Assembly: GCA_030697175.1 (NCBI GenBank)
Contig: JAUYQR010000015.1
Location: forward strand, 62,001-126,000
Source: Paracoccaceae bacterium
Lineage (GTDB): Bacteria > Pseudomonadota > Alphaproteobacteria > Rhodobacterales > Rhodobacteraceae
DNA length: 64,000 nt
Direction: 5' to 3'
In this document: positions 44,577 to 53,169 of the stretch, one piece after another
Position numbering within the stretch: the first letter of the stretch is position 1
How the letters are laid out: every line of letters begins with the position of its first letter
Made by a program: the position numbers and the translations under genes
The notes under the pieces: model-generated
The model's input: only the letters and a program-made list of their open reading frames with translations
The model's database searches: none
What the model was told of the DNA's origin: nothing

Positions 44577-44849
44577 TCATACGCACCCCTCGACAAACAC
44601 CCAAGCCCCCGCTTCGAACCGGTCGTAGATCGACGTCCGCAGGTCTTGGCCACGGCCCGCACATTCCGCCTCGGCCACCTTGCGCGCGGGCGCACCGTCC
44701 GCCATCGCAAAGGGTTGGCCACCATTCGAGACGCGCAGCGCGGCGGGGGCCTCAGCCTTCGGGGCCTCAGCCTTCGGGGCCGCAGCCTTCGGGGCCGCCT
44801 GCACACAGGCCGTCACCAGCGTCAGGGAAAGGGCAGCCGCCATCCGCAT
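44577..44849 (-). CDS. Putative small lipoprotein with KAEAP repeats after nuoF
   Basis: A 90-residue protein whose signal peptide ends in lipobox LVTAC ([15 protein letters not shown]). A low-complexity KAAAPKAEAPKAEAP spacer from a 15-bp tandem repeat follows, and then a compact domain with two Cys (AEAECAGRGQDLRTSIYDRF, ending AWVFVEGCV). The start overlaps the nuoF stop by one base (TGATG). A 107-bp gap separates it from DUF5333. Function unknown; probably an outer- or inner-membrane anchored periplasmic protein. Confidence 0.7.
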   Translation of the reverse strand: MRMAAALSLTLVTACVQAAPKAAAPKAEAPKAEAPAALRVSNGGQPFAMADGAPARKVAEAECAGRGQDLRTSIYDRFEAGAWVFVEGCV

Positions 44850-46144
44850 CACTCCGCCGCCATCGCGCCCATGCGGCCGGTCTTCCTGGCCTTGATCCGG
44901 TCTTCGATCTCTTCGCGGAACGCCCGCACCAGGCCCTGGATCGGCCAGGCCGCCGCGTCGCCAAGCGCACAGATCGTGTGGCCCTCGACCTGCTTGGTCA
45001 CCGAGATCAGCATGTCGATCTCCTCGACCTCCGCCTCGCCGCGCACCAGCCGGTCCATCACCCGCATCATCCAGCCGGTGCCTTCGCGGCAGGGGGTGCA
45101 TTGGCCGCAAGATTCATGCTTGTAGAACTTCGACAGCCGCCAGATCGCCTTGATCACGTCGGTCGACTGGTCCATCACGATCACCGCCGCCGTGCCAAGG
45201 CCCGAGCGCTGCTCGCGCAGCCAGTCGAAATCCATGATCGCGTCGTCGCACTGCGTTTGGGTCAGCAAGGGCACCGACGACCCGCCCGGGATCACCGCCT
45301 TGATGTTCTTCCAGCCGCCGCGCACGCCGCCGCAATGGCGCTCCAGCAGTTCCTTCAGCGGGATCGACATCGCCTCTTCAACCACGCAAGGGTTGTTGAC
45401 GTGACCCGAAATGCCAAACAGCTTGGTCCCGGAGTTGTTCGGGCGGCCAAAGCCCGCAAACCACTCCGCGCCCCGGCGCAGGATCGTGGGAACAACGGCG
45501 ATCGATTCCACGTTGTTCACCGTGGTCGGGCAGCCGTAAAGCCCCGAGCCCGCCGGGAACGGCGGCTTCATCCGCGGCATCCCCTTCTTGCCCTCAAGGC
45601 TTTCCAGAAGCGCCGTTTCCTCGCCACAGATGTAGGCACCCGCGCCGTGATGCAGGTAGCAGTCGAAATCCCAACCGGATCTTGCGGCGTTCCTGCCCAG
45701 AAGCCCCGCGTCATAACATTCGTCAATCGCGGTCTGCAGCGCCTCGCGCTCGCGGATGTATTCGCCGCGGATGTAGATGTAGCAGGCATTGGCGTTCATC
45801 GCGAAAGCCGCGATCAGCGCGCCTTCGATCAGGGTATGCGGATCGTGCCGCATGATCTCCCGGTCCTTGCAGGTGCCGGGTTCGGATTCGTCTGCGTTGA
45901 TCACCAGATAGCTCGGCCGCCCATCGGACTGCTTGGGCATGAAGCTCCACTTCAACCCGGTCGGGAACCCCGCCCCGCCCCGGCCACGCAGGCCCGACGC
46001 CTTGACCTGCTCGATCAGCGTGTCGCGCCCGCGCTGGATGATCTCGGCGGTGCCGTTCCAATGCCCGCGCTTCATCGCTCCCTTGAGGCTGCGATCATGC
46101 ATCCCGTAAAGGTTGGTGAAAATGCGGTCCTGATCCTTGAGCAT
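44849..46144 (-). CDS. nuoF: NADH-quinone oxidoreductase subunit F
   Basis: A 431-residue flavoprotein that oxidises [24 protein letters not shown] (about residues 51-70) binds [22 protein letters not shown] (about 173-191) binds NADH, and [15 protein letters not shown] (about 346) with late [12 protein letters not shown] binds the N3 [4Fe-4S] cluster. Length and motifs are normal. Confidence 0.97.
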   Translation of the reverse strand: MLKDQDRIFTNLYGMHDRSLKGAMKRGHWNGTAEIIQRGRDTLIEQVKASGLRGRGGAGFPTGLKWSFMPKQSDGRPSYLVINADESEPGTCKDREIMRHDPHTLIEGALIAAFAMNANACYIYIRGEYIREREALQTAIDECYDAGLLGRNAARSGWDFDCYLHHGAGAYICGEETALLESLEGKKGMPRMKPPFPAGSGLYGCPTTVNNVESIAVVPTILRRGAEWFAGFGRPNNSGTKLFGISGHVNNPCVVEEAMSIPLKELLERHCGGVRGGWKNIKAVIPGGSSVPLLTQTQCDDAIMDFDWLREQRSGLGTAAVIVMDQSTDVIKAIWRLSKFYKHESCGQCTPCREGTGWMMRVMDRLVRGEAEVEEIDMLISVTKQVEGHTICALGDAAAWPIQGLVRAFREEIEDRIKARKTGRMGAMAAE

Positions 46145-46154
46145 ATTGGTCTTC

Positions 46155-46376
46155 CTAACCCCGGCGTCCGCGCCAGATCTGATACGTCACCACCATCGCC
46201 CAGACGAAGGCAGCGATGGCGGCAAAGTCAAAGAGGAAGACAAACCGCGTCTCCCATCCCAATTCGCCGCCCAGCCACTGCGCCCCCATCCACAGGATCA
46301 TCGTCCCGGCAATGACAAAGGCAACGAGGCGCGCCTGCGCCGCCCGCTTCATGTCATCAGGGTCGGGGCTCGGCAT
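46155..46376 (-). CDS. DUF5337 family small membrane protein
   Basis: A 73-residue protein with two membrane helices: [20 protein letters not shown] and [20 protein letters not shown], then basic YQIWRGRRG. The family is confined to Rhodobacteraceae-type nuo operons as far as I know. It lies 10 bp before nuoF and 8 bp after the HHH protein. A role as an accessory membrane subunit or assembly aid of complex I is inference. Confidence 0.8.
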   Translation of the reverse strand: MPSPDPDDMKRAAQARLVAFVIAGTMILWMGAQWLGGELGWETRFVFLFDFAAIAAFVWAMVVTYQIWRGRRG

Positions 46377-46384
46377 GGCAGTCC

Positions 46385-47032
46385 TTAATAATTGTTGGTC
46401 TTGGCGCGTTCGCGGAAAGCCTCAAGTCCGTCGTTGACGATGATCTTCGCCTGCGCCACCCACTTGTCGCGGGTGATGCGGCCCTTGAAGGTCTTCATGT
46501 TGGCATCGACCCAGGCCACATCGGCATCCGACCAGCCGGCAATCTGGTCAAAATGGTAAAAGCCCAATTCGTTCACCAGCTTTTCCATCGCCGGGCCAAT
46601 GCCCTCGATTTCCTTCAGATCGTCGGCGCGGCCCTTGCGGGGGGCTTTCAGACGCTCCGGGCCATCGTCCTTGGCTTTCGCCACCTTCGGCTTGGTCGCA
46701 GCTTTCGGCGCGGTGGCCTTGACGGCTGGTTTCACCGCCGGTTTTGCGGCAGGGATCGCTTCGGGAACCGCGACAAAGGCCGCCGGAGTGGCGACTGCGG
46801 CGACCGGTTCGGTGCTTGCAGGCTTCGCCGCCGCTTTCGGTGGGGTGGCAGGAACGGCCGGCCCTTGCGCGCCCCACGGCATGCCAAGCATCAGGCCCAC
46901 CGCCGCGGCAACCACAACGGCCAGCGCACCGGCCGGGAAAAGGTCGAACTTGCCGATGACGACAAGGGCGCCAAAGGCCACCAGACCCGCCGCCGCCCCA
47001 AGAACCCAACCGCCCAGCCAAGGGGCATTCAT
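46385..47032 (-). CDS. Membrane-anchored helix-hairpin-helix protein, paralogue of the NuoE tail
   Basis: A 215-residue protein with one or two N-terminal helices (WVLGAAAGLVAFGALVVIGK and AVVVAAAVGLMLGM), a Pro/Ala/Lys linker (about 50-130, including a VKPAVKATAPKAATKPK stretch) and a C-terminal 79-residue helix-hairpin-helix domain (137-215). The domain begins DDLKEIEGIGP and contains GFYHFDQIA and RDKWVAQAK. The NuoE C-terminus is a copy of the same 79-residue domain, about half identical. ATG 47032 has AAGG eight bases upstream; ATG 47050 is an alternative. The pairing suggests docking with the NADH-dehydrogenase arm. Confidence 0.82.
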   Translation of the reverse strand: MNAPWLGGWVLGAAAGLVAFGALVVIGKFDLFPAGALAVVVAAAVGLMLGMPWGAQGPAVPATPPKAAAKPASTEPVAAVATPAAFVAVPEAIPAAKPAVKPAVKATAPKAATKPKVAKAKDDGPERLKAPRKGRADDLKEIEGIGPAMEKLVNELGFYHFDQIAGWSDADVAWVDANMKTFKGRITRDKWVAQAKIIVNDGLEAFRERAKTNNY

Positions 47033-47103
47033 ATTCTCTGCCTTGCGCATTCCCTTGTCACTCCCGTTGATCGGCCCGCCGTTGTGGCGTGGCGCCCCGT
47101 CCC

Positions 47104-48300
47104 TCACTCCGTGCGTCGTGCTGCGGCCTCGGCCTCGGCAACCGTGCCGCCCGCTGCCAGAATTTTCGCCTGCGGCACCCATCTGTCGCGGGTGACACGG
47201 CCCTTGAAGCCTTCCAGATTGGCGTCAACCCAAGTGATCTCTTCCGAGGTCCAGTTGGCGATCTGGTCAAAATGATAGAATCCCAGCCGGTTGCACAGCG
47301 CCGCCAGCTTCGGCCCGATGCCCACGATCAGGCTCAGGTCATCCGGCTTGCCGCCCCGCGCAGCCGCCAGCGCCTCGGGCCTTTTTGCCGGGCCGGTGGC
47401 CACTTCCGTCGGCCTCACCTTGGCCTCGGGCGTCGCCAACGGCGTCGCGTTCGGCGCGTTGCCGTCCGTCACGGGCTTGCCCTTCGATTGCGCCTGCGCC
47501 TCCAGAACCGTGGTCCCGGTGGCATCGACCGGTTTGCCACGGCCCGGCTTCGGCTCTACCGGCACACCCTTGGCGGGTTTCACCGCAGCGGGCTTGCCCA
47601 GCCATGGCGTCGTCAATGGCACTTCCGTCCCGTCGATGCGCTTGATCGTATCGCCCAGATCAACCGCCGCCTGCACGCTGGCGTTATACTGCCGCCGCCC
47701 GCTTTCGAACTCGGTCAGCGAGGTCAGCCCGCTGGCCGGCTCCGCCGCATAGCGCCCGATCTGCGACCCCGGCACCGGCACTTCACCACCGGAAAACCGC
47801 CCGATCAACTCGCGCAGCTTTTCCGGCGTCAGATCCTCGTAATAATCCTTGCCGATCTGGGCCATCGGCGCATTGGCGCAGGCGCCCAGACACTCGACCT
47901 CTTCCCACGAAAACCGACCGTCCGCCGACAGGGCGTGCGGCTGCCTGGCGATCAGCTCCTTGCAGACCGCAACCAGATCTTCCGCGCCGCAGATCATGCA
48001 GGATGTGGTGCCGCAAATCTGGATATGCGCCACCGACCCAACGGGTTGCAGTTGGAACATGAAGTAGAACGTCGCCACTTCCAGCGCCCGGATGTAAGCC
48101 AAGCCCAGCATCGAGGCGACATGTTCGATGGCGGGGCGGGAGAGCCACCCCTCCTGCTCCTGCGCGCGCCACAGAAGCGGGATGATGGCGCTGGCCTGAC
48201 GGCCTTCGGGGTATTTTGAAATCTGGCCGCGCGCCCAGGCCGTATTGGCGGGCGTGAATTCAAACGAGGCAGGTTGATCTTTGTGCAGGCGGCGCAGCAT
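47104..48300 (-). CDS. nuoE: NADH-quinone oxidoreductase subunit E with HHH extension
   Basis: A 398-residue protein, more than twice the length of E. coli NuoE (166). The first ~200 residues are the thioredoxin-like [2Fe-2S] subunit: [10 protein letters not shown] (about 97) and [13 protein letters not shown] (about 137) supply four Cys. After a Lys/Pro/Ala/Thr-rich linker (about 235-318) comes a helix-hairpin-helix domain (320-398, [29 protein letters not shown]). This domain is absent from most NuoE proteins and duplicated in the next gene. It is not a nucleic-acid-binding arrangement that can be assumed. Confidence 0.94.
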   Translation of the reverse strand: MLRRLHKDQPASFEFTPANTAWARGQISKYPEGRQASAIIPLLWRAQEQEGWLSRPAIEHVASMLGLAYIRALEVATFYFMFQLQPVGSVAHIQICGTTSCMICGAEDLVAVCKELIARQPHALSADGRFSWEEVECLGACANAPMAQIGKDYYEDLTPEKLRELIGRFSGGEVPVPGSQIGRYAAEPASGLTSLTEFESGRRQYNASVQAAVDLGDTIKRIDGTEVPLTTPWLGKPAAVKPAKGVPVEPKPGRGKPVDATGTTVLEAQAQSKGKPVTDGNAPNATPLATPEAKVRPTEVATGPAKRPEALAAARGGKPDDLSLIVGIGPKLAALCNRLGFYHFDQIANWTSEEITWVDANLEGFKGRVTRDRWVPQAKILAAGGTVAEAEAAARRTE

Positions 48301-48303
48301 AAG

Positions 48304-48531
48304 TTACATCCCGTTACAGACAGCAGGGCGAATGCCGTTCCAGAGAACAAGCACCATAGGATAGGTCAAAACCCAGAACATTACGCCCACAGGTAGACCC
48401 GTGATCAGGCCCAGCCAAAGACGTCTTGGCAATCTGCCGACGATAATCGCGATCACGAAGCCGACGAGGAGCGGCGAGGAACCCAGACCGATTCCAAGAA
48501 GCTGCCACTTTGTGCAGTAATCCAAGCTCAC
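48304..48531 (-). CDS. 75-residue membrane protein between nuoD and nuoE
   Basis: A 75-residue protein from GTG 48531 (GAGAGG just upstream) with two predicted helices, IGLGSSPLLVGFVIAIIVGR and GLITGLPVGVMFWVLTYPMV. It lies 3 bp after nuoD and 3 bp before nuoE. Codon use is more AT-rich than the flanks. I do not recognise a family. It may be specific to this lineage. Confidence 0.6.
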   Translation of the reverse strand: MSLDYCTKWQLLGIGLGSSPLLVGFVIAIIVGRLPRRLWLGLITGLPVGVMFWVLTYPMVLVLWNGIRPAVCNGM

Positions 48532-48534
48532 CTC

Positions 48535-49773
48535 TCACCGGTCAATCTCCCCGAACACGACATCCATCGTGCCGATGATCGCCGACACGTCGGCCAGTTG
48601 GTGACCCTTGCAGATGTAGTCCATCGCCTGCAGGTGCAGGAACCCCGGCGCGCGGATCTTGGCGCGGTAGGGTTTGTTGGTGCCGTCCGCGATCAGATAC
48701 ACGCCGAACTCGCCCTTCGGCGCCTCGACGGCGGCATAGATCTCGCCCGCCGGCACATGGAAGCCCTCGGTGTACAGCTTGAAGTGGTGGATCAGCGCTT
48801 CCATCGAGGTCTTCATCTCGCCCCGCTTCGGCGGCGTGATCTTGCCGCGCGCCAGCACGTCGCCCTTTTCGACCCGCAGCTTGGCAATCGCCTGCCGGAT
48901 GATGCTGGTCGACTCGCGCATTTCCTGCATCCGGCAGAGATAGCGGTCGAAACAGTCGCCGTTGGTGCCGACCGGGATCTTGAAGTCGAACTCGTCATAG
49001 CACTCATAGGGCTGCGCCCGCCGCAGATCCCAGGCCAGACCCGAGCCGCGCACCATGACGCCGGAAAAGCCCCAGTCCTGAATGTCCTTTTCCGTCACCA
49101 CGCCGATATCGACGTTGCGCTGCTTGAAGATGCGGTTTTCGGTCAGAAGCCCGTCGATATCATCCAGCACGCGCGGGAACTGGATCGCCCAGGCGTCGAT
49201 GTCTTCCAAAAGCTGATCCGGCAGATCGACATGCACGCCGCCGGGCCGGAAATACGCCGCATGCAGCCGCGCTCCGCAGGCGCGTTCATAAAACACCATC
49301 AGTTGTTCGCGCTCTTCAAAGCCCCACAAGGGCGGCGTCAGCGCGCCCACGTCCATCGCTTGCGTGGTGACGTTCAGAAGGTGGTTCAGCACCCGGCCGA
49401 TTTCCGAATACAGCACCCGGATCAGGCTGGCGCGGCGCGGCACTTCCACGCCGGTCAGCTTTTCGATCGCCAGGCACCAGGCATGTTCCTGGTTCATCGG
49501 CGCCACATAATCCAGCCGGTCGAAATACGGCAGGTTCTGCAGATAGGTCCGGCTTTCCATCAGCTTTTCGGTGCCGCGGTGCAACAGCCCGATATGCGGA
49601 TCGCAGCGTTCGACAATCTCGCCGTCCAGCTCCAGCACCAGCCGCAGCACGCCATGCGCCGCCGGATGCTGCGGGCCGAAGTTCAGGTTGAAGTTGCGGA
49701 TCTTCTGCTCGCCGGTCTGAAAGTCGGTCGATCCGTCGTCATAGCTGTTGGTGCGGATATCGCCGTCCATCAT
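48535..49773 (-). CDS. nuoD: NADH-quinone oxidoreductase subunit D
   Basis: A 412-residue hydrogenase-derived subunit forming the quinone site with Nuo[21 protein letters not shown] (about residues 28-47) includes the quinone-site His. [20 protein letters not shown] and the C-terminal DVVFGEIDR are conserved. ATG 49773 overlaps the 72-residue gene's TGA by ATGA; the longer in-frame N-terminus from 49809 lies inside that gene. Confidence 0.97.
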   Translation of the reverse strand: MMDGDIRTNSYDDGSTDFQTGEQKIRNFNLNFGPQHPAAHGVLRLVLELDGEIVERCDPHIGLLHRGTEKLMESRTYLQNLPYFDRLDYVAPMNQEHAWCLAIEKLTGVEVPRRASLIRVLYSEIGRVLNHLLNVTTQAMDVGALTPPLWGFEEREQLMVFYERACGARLHAAYFRPGGVHVDLPDQLLEDIDAWAIQFPRVLDDIDGLLTENRIFKQRNVDIGVVTEKDIQDWGFSGVMVRGSGLAWDLRRAQPYECYDEFDFKIPVGTNGDCFDRYLCRMQEMRESTSIIRQAIAKLRVEKGDVLARGKITPPKRGEMKTSMEALIHHFKLYTEGFHVPAGEIYAAVEAPKGEFGVYLIADGTNKPYRAKIRAPGFLHLQAMDYICKGHQLADVSAIIGTMDVVFGEIDR

Positions 49774-49988
49774 GCCTGCCCGCCCTTGTCCTTGAACGCC
49801 ATCGCCCACAGCAGCACCACCGCCGCCAGCGGGAACACGGCAAGCAGCGAAACCCAGCTCGGTATCCCGAACTTCGGCAACAGCCGCCAGAACGGCACCA
49901 CGATCACCACGGCCGCGATCAGCATCCAGATCAGGCTGCCGCCGCCGTGCATCGCACCCCAGCCCCAGTGCGCGTCAAACTGCATCAT
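49770..49988 (-). CDS. 72-residue membrane protein between nuoC and nuoD
   Basis: [20 protein letters not shown] leads into two helices ([20 protein letters not shown] and [20 protein letters not shown]) and a short charged tail. ATGA overlaps on both sides (nuoC start 50590/stop 49985, nuoD start 49773) make it a genuine, translation-coupled member. The His/Trp/Gly-rich N-terminus is unusual. Function unknown; such a small two-span protein could be an accessory or assembly subunit. Confidence 0.78.
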   Translation of the reverse strand: MMQFDAHWGWGAMHGGGSLIWMLIAAVVIVVPFWRLLPKFGIPSWVSLLAVFPLAAVVLLWAMAFKDKGGQA

Positions 49989-50590
49989 TTCGCACCCGCC
50001 TTCTGATCACCGGGAAGGATGTATTCAGCCCCTTCCCACGGGCTCATGAAATCGAACTGCCGATATTCCTGCACCAGCTTGACCGGCTCATACACGACGC
50101 GCTTCTGCGCTTCGTCATAGCGCACCTCGGTATAGCCGGTGGTCGGGAAATCCTTGCGCAACGGATGCCCGCGAAAGCCGTAATCCGTCAGGATGCGGCG
50201 CAGGTCGGGGTGGCCGCTGAACAGGATGCCGAACATGTCGAACACCTCGCGCTCGAACCAGTTGGCCGAAGGGTGCAGCGTGTGGATCGACGGCACCATG
50301 TCCTCGGCCCGCACCGCGACCTTCAGCCGGATGCGGTGGTTCTGGTACATGCTGAGGAAGTGGTAGACCACGTCGAACCGCGCCGCGCGGTCCGGGTAAT
50401 CAATCGCCGTGATGTCGACCAGCGAGGTGAACCGGCACGATGCATCGTCGCGCAGGAACTCGACCAGCCCTTGCAGATATTGCAGCGCGACGGTCAGCGT
50501 CAGCTCGCCATGCGCCACGTCAGAGGCCAGCACCGCATCGGGCCGCTTCAGCGCGATGATCGCTCCAAGCTCGGTCAGGGCTTCAGACAT
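49985..50590 (-). CDS. nuoC: NADH-quinone oxidoreductase subunit C
   Basis: A 201-residue peripheral subunit (30-kDa homologue). Signature segment [20 protein letters not shown], then [20 protein letters not shown] (about residues 110-150) is intact, and [20 protein letters not shown] closes it. It is separate from nuoD, not fused as in enterobacteria. It lies 9 bp after nuoB. Confidence 0.97.
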   Translation of the reverse strand: MSEALTELGAIIALKRPDAVLASDVAHGELTLTVALQYLQGLVEFLRDDASCRFTSLVDITAIDYPDRAARFDVVYHFLSMYQNHRIRLKVAVRAEDMVPSIHTLHPSANWFEREVFDMFGILFSGHPDLRRILTDYGFRGHPLRKDFPTTGYTEVRYDEAQKRVVYEPVKLVQEYRQFDFMSPWEGAEYILPGDQKAGAK

Positions 50591-50599
50591 GTGCGGTCC

Positions 50600-51124
50600 T
50601 CAACGGGTAATGGTGCCGGTGCGACGGATCTTCCGCTGCAACTGCAAGATGCCATAAAGCAGCGCTTCCGCCGTGGGCGGGCAGCCGGGAACGTAGATAT
50701 CGACCGGAACGATCCGGTCGCAGCCGCGCACGACGCTGTAGGAGTAGTGGTAATACCCCCCGCCATTCGCGCAGGAGCCCATGCTGATCACATAGCGCGG
50801 CTCTGGCATCTGGTCATAGACCTTGCGCAAGGCCGGGGCCATCTTGTTGGTCAGGGTGCCGGCGACAATCATCACATCCGACTGGCGCGGGGACGCGCGT
50901 GGCGCCACACCAAAGCGTTCCGCGTCATAGCGCGGCATCGAGGTGTGCATCATCTCGACCGCGCAGCAGGCCAGACCAAAGGTCATCCAGTGCAAGCTGC
51001 CGGTCCGCGCCCAGTTGATCAGATCCTCGGTCGAGGTCAGCAGAAACCCCTTGTCCTGCAACTCGCGGTTCAGGGCCTGGGTGGCAACCTCGTTGTCGCC
51101 CCCGGCCGTGTTGGCCCCCGGCAT
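50600..51124 (-). CDS. nuoB: NADH-quinone oxidoreductase subunit B
   Basis: A 174-residue subunit carrying cluster N2: [20 protein letters not shown] (adjacent Cys pair, about residues 47-66), [20 protein letters not shown] and [17 protein letters not shown] 51124 overlaps the nuoA TGA by one base (TGATG) and gives the usual short N-terminus ([20 protein letters not shown]); ATG 51133 is possible. Confidence 0.96.
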   Translation of the reverse strand: MPGANTAGGDNEVATQALNRELQDKGFLLTSTEDLINWARTGSLHWMTFGLACCAVEMMHTSMPRYDAERFGVAPRASPRQSDVMIVAGTLTNKMAPALRKVYDQMPEPRYVISMGSCANGGGYYHYSYSVVRGCDRIVPVDIYVPGCPPTAEALLYGILQLQRKIRRTGTITR

Positions 51125-51489
51125 CACTCCCATTCCAGCGCCCCCTTCTTCCATTCGTAGGCAAAGCCAACCGTCAGCACGCCCAGAAACAGCATCATCG
51201 ACCAGAAGGCCGCCATGCTGATCTCGCCAAAGGCTACGGCCCACGGAAACAGGAACGCGACCTCAAGGTCAAAGATGATGAACAGGATCGACACGAGGTA
51301 AAAGCGCACGTCGAACTTCATGCGCGCGTCGTCGAATGCGTTGAACCCACATTCATAGGCGCTGACCTTTTCGGGGTCCGGATTGCGCACCGCCAGCACG
51401 GCGGCGGCAAGGATCAACACAAGCCCAAGGCCAGTGGCGACACCCATGAGAACAAGTATGGGAAGATACTCTCGGAGAAGCAGGTCCAC
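51124..51489 (-). CDS. nuoA: NADH-quinone oxidoreductase subunit A
   Basis: A 121-residue three-helix subunit: [20 protein letters not shown], the [20 protein letters not shown] loop with the conserved Cys, and [20 protein letters not shown]. It is the first gene of the operon; AGGAGC precedes the ATG. A sigma-70-like promoter lies 66-94 bp upstream. Confidence 0.97.
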   Translation of the reverse strand: MDLLLREYLPILVLMGVATGLGLVLILAAAVLAVRNPDPEKVSAYECGFNAFDDARMKFDVRFYLVSILFIIFDLEVAFLFPWAVAFGEISMAAFWSMMLFLGVLTVGFAYEWKKGALEWE

Positions 51490-51793
51490 GAGGGGCTCCT
51501 TGATGCTGGCGACGAGCTTGCAGGCACGTGTCGGCCTGCTTGATCTCTTCCGCCCGTTTACTCCGCCCCCCGCCCGGGGTCAACCGAACGCGGCCCTAAA
51601 AACACCGGTGCGGCACCGCGGCATCTGCGCCTCAGGCTACGGCCTTCCACGCCTCCTGCGGCCCGCAACAGGCTTTGCGCCCAAAGCCTTGCGCCTCCAG
51701 CGGAAAGACCGGCCCGTCAGCTTGCTCTTTTCAGGAAATACTCCCGCCGGAGGCTCCGCCACCGCCCGCTGCGCGACGCCCGGAATTCCGGCC
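51490..51793. other. Gap between nuoA and the MBL hydrolase gene
   Basis: This 304-bp gap holds the nuo leader and promoter (51555-51583). A weak relative of the dispersed element (TTTTCAGGAAATACTCCC box at about 51727 with a GGAGGCTCC core) lies near the hydrolase stop, with a CCGGAATTCCGG palindrome beside it. No convincing protein-coding frame is seen. Confidence 0.6.
51555..51583 (-). promoter_or_regulatory. Candidate promoter of the nuo operon
   Basis: On the minus strand TTGACC (51583-51578), 17-bp spacer, TAAACG (51560-51555), about 65 bp before the nuoA ATG. Good match and spacing for a housekeeping promoter that would serve nuoA through rnj. Confidence 0.5.
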
Positions 51794-52600
51794 TCAGGCC
51801 CCACCCCGAACCGGCATGAACGCATACCCCGTGCCAGACCGCTCCACCCGCCCGATGGCCGGATATGGCAGATGCGCCCCGGCCACGATGAACCCCTCCG
51901 CCACCGCGCGCTGCAGCAGCGCCAGCCGACTGGCCCGCGCCAGCGCCTGATCGCCGTCAAAGGCCCAGGTCACCTCGGGCCGCGCGAACTGCACGGCGGC
52001 GTGATGCACGACATCGCCCCAGATCAGCATCCGCCCGTCCACCAGAAACGCCATGTGCCCCGCCGAATGTCCCGGCGCGTTGATCGCCACCACGCCGCGC
52101 ATCGGCGCATCACCCTGCTCCAGCGGCATCAGCCGCGCCAAGGCCGGTGCCATACGCGGCTCGGCGCGGAACGCGCCCAGCTCCTCGGTCGCGACGAACA
52201 CCCGCTCCGCGTTCGCAAACGCCAACCCGCCGTCGCGCGCCACCAGCCCCGAGACATGGTCGATGTGGGTATGCGTCAGCGCCACCGCCGTCACCTCCTG
52301 CGCTGCAACCCCCGCCTCGCGCATCGCCTCGCCCAGCCGCCCAAGGCTTGCATGCCACGCCGCCGCAGCCCCGGTGTCGATCAGCAAACTGCCCTCCGGC
52401 CCGCGCACCACAAACGCCCATACCGGCAGCCGCAACTTGCCCGCCGCGACATCCGCCGCGACAAGATCGGCCAGCGCCTCGCCATCCGGCCCGCGCAGAT
52501 GCGTGACCGGCATCCTCGTCTCGCCATCCGACAGCGCGATCACCGTCAGGTCGCCCAGTTCCACCTCAACCGACAACGGCCCCATCCGCACGACCCGCAT
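51794..52600 (-). CDS. MBL-fold metallohydrolase
   Basis: A 268-residue metallo-beta-lactamase-fold hydrolase. THTHIDHVSGL (HxHxDH, about residue 118), a later NAPGHSAGHMAFLVDG with metal His, LIWGDVVHHAAVQF with bridging Asp, and late GAHLPYPA are present. The fold and spacing resemble AidC/N-acyl homoserine-lactonase-like and other quorum-quenching or glyoxalase-II-like proteins; the substrate cannot be fixed. ATG 52600 overlaps the thermonuclease stop (TGATG). Confidence 0.88.
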   Translation of the reverse strand: MRVVRMGPLSVEVELGDLTVIALSDGETRMPVTHLRGPDGEALADLVAADVAAGKLRLPVWAFVVRGPEGSLLIDTGAAAAWHASLGRLGEAMREAGVAAQEVTAVALTHTHIDHVSGLVARDGGLAFANAERVFVATEELGAFRAEPRMAPALARLMPLEQGDAPMRGVVAINAPGHSAGHMAFLVDGRMLIWGDVVHHAAVQFARPEVTWAFDGDQALARASRLALLQRAVAEGFIVAGAHLPYPAIGRVERSGTGYAFMPVRGGA

Positions 52601-53169
52601 CAGCACCACCCTCCCCTCGGCCCGCCGGAATAGGCGCGCCCATGCCCCGCGCGGATCATCAGCCGCGCCACATCCACCCCGTCCAGCCGCAGCCGCACCA
52701 GCGCCCGGCCATAACGGTCCGTCCCGTCCCACGCCACCGCCAGCGACTTTGCCTTGAAGATCATTCCCCGCAGGCCCCACGTCGCTTTTTCCGCCGCCAC
52801 CAGCTCGGACGCGCAGCGCGGCGAGTATTTCTCGGGCGCGTCGAACCCCATCAGCCGCGCGGTTTCAACACCCCTGCCGGGGCACACCAGCTTCACCGTG
52901 TCGCCGTCCAGCACCACCAGCACCCGGCAACTCCCGTCGCTCGACGCAACCGGTTTCAGCGCCGCGTTCAGCACGTCGGTGCCGTAGGGCAGCACCACCA
53001 GCCCAAGACCGGCAGCCAGCATCACCAGTTTCAGATAGAAAACCGGATGCAGCACCCGCCGCAGCATCCGCCGCCAGCGCGAGGGCCGATGCGGCGGCAG
53101 CCCCATGCCCCAGCGCGGCGGGCGCCGGTAATCCCGGCTGAACGGGGTGGCCGACCCGCGCCGCGTCAA
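52600..53169 (-). CDS. Thermonuclease (SNase-like) family protein, membrane-anchored
   Basis: A protein of about 189 residues: a basic N-terminal stretch, one membrane helix (FYLKLVMLAAGLGLVVLPYG, about 44-63), then the SNase OB-fold: VLVVLDGDTVKLVCPGRGVE, TARLMGFDAPEKYSPRCASE and DGTDRYGRALVRLRLDGVDV. The Asp and Arg residues of the calcium/phosphate site are present. TTG 53169 overlaps the aminotransferase TGA (TTGA) and is the most operon-like start; ATG 53106 would give 168 residues. Confidence 0.8.
   Translation of the reverse strand: MTRRGSATPFSRDYRRPPRWGMGLPPHRPSRWRRMLRRVLHPVFYLKLVMLAAGLGLVVLPYGTDVLNAALKPVASSDGSCRVLVVLDGDTVKLVCPGRGVETARLMGFDAPEKYSPRCASELVAAEKATWGLRGMIFKAKSLAVAWDGTDRYGRALVRLRLDGVDVARLMIRAGHGRAYSGGPRGGWC

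Noticed and set aside
49770-49809. A longer NuoD N-terminus from 49809
   Set aside because: It lies wholly inside the 72-residue gene; the ATGA overlap at 49773 gives the normal NuoD start.
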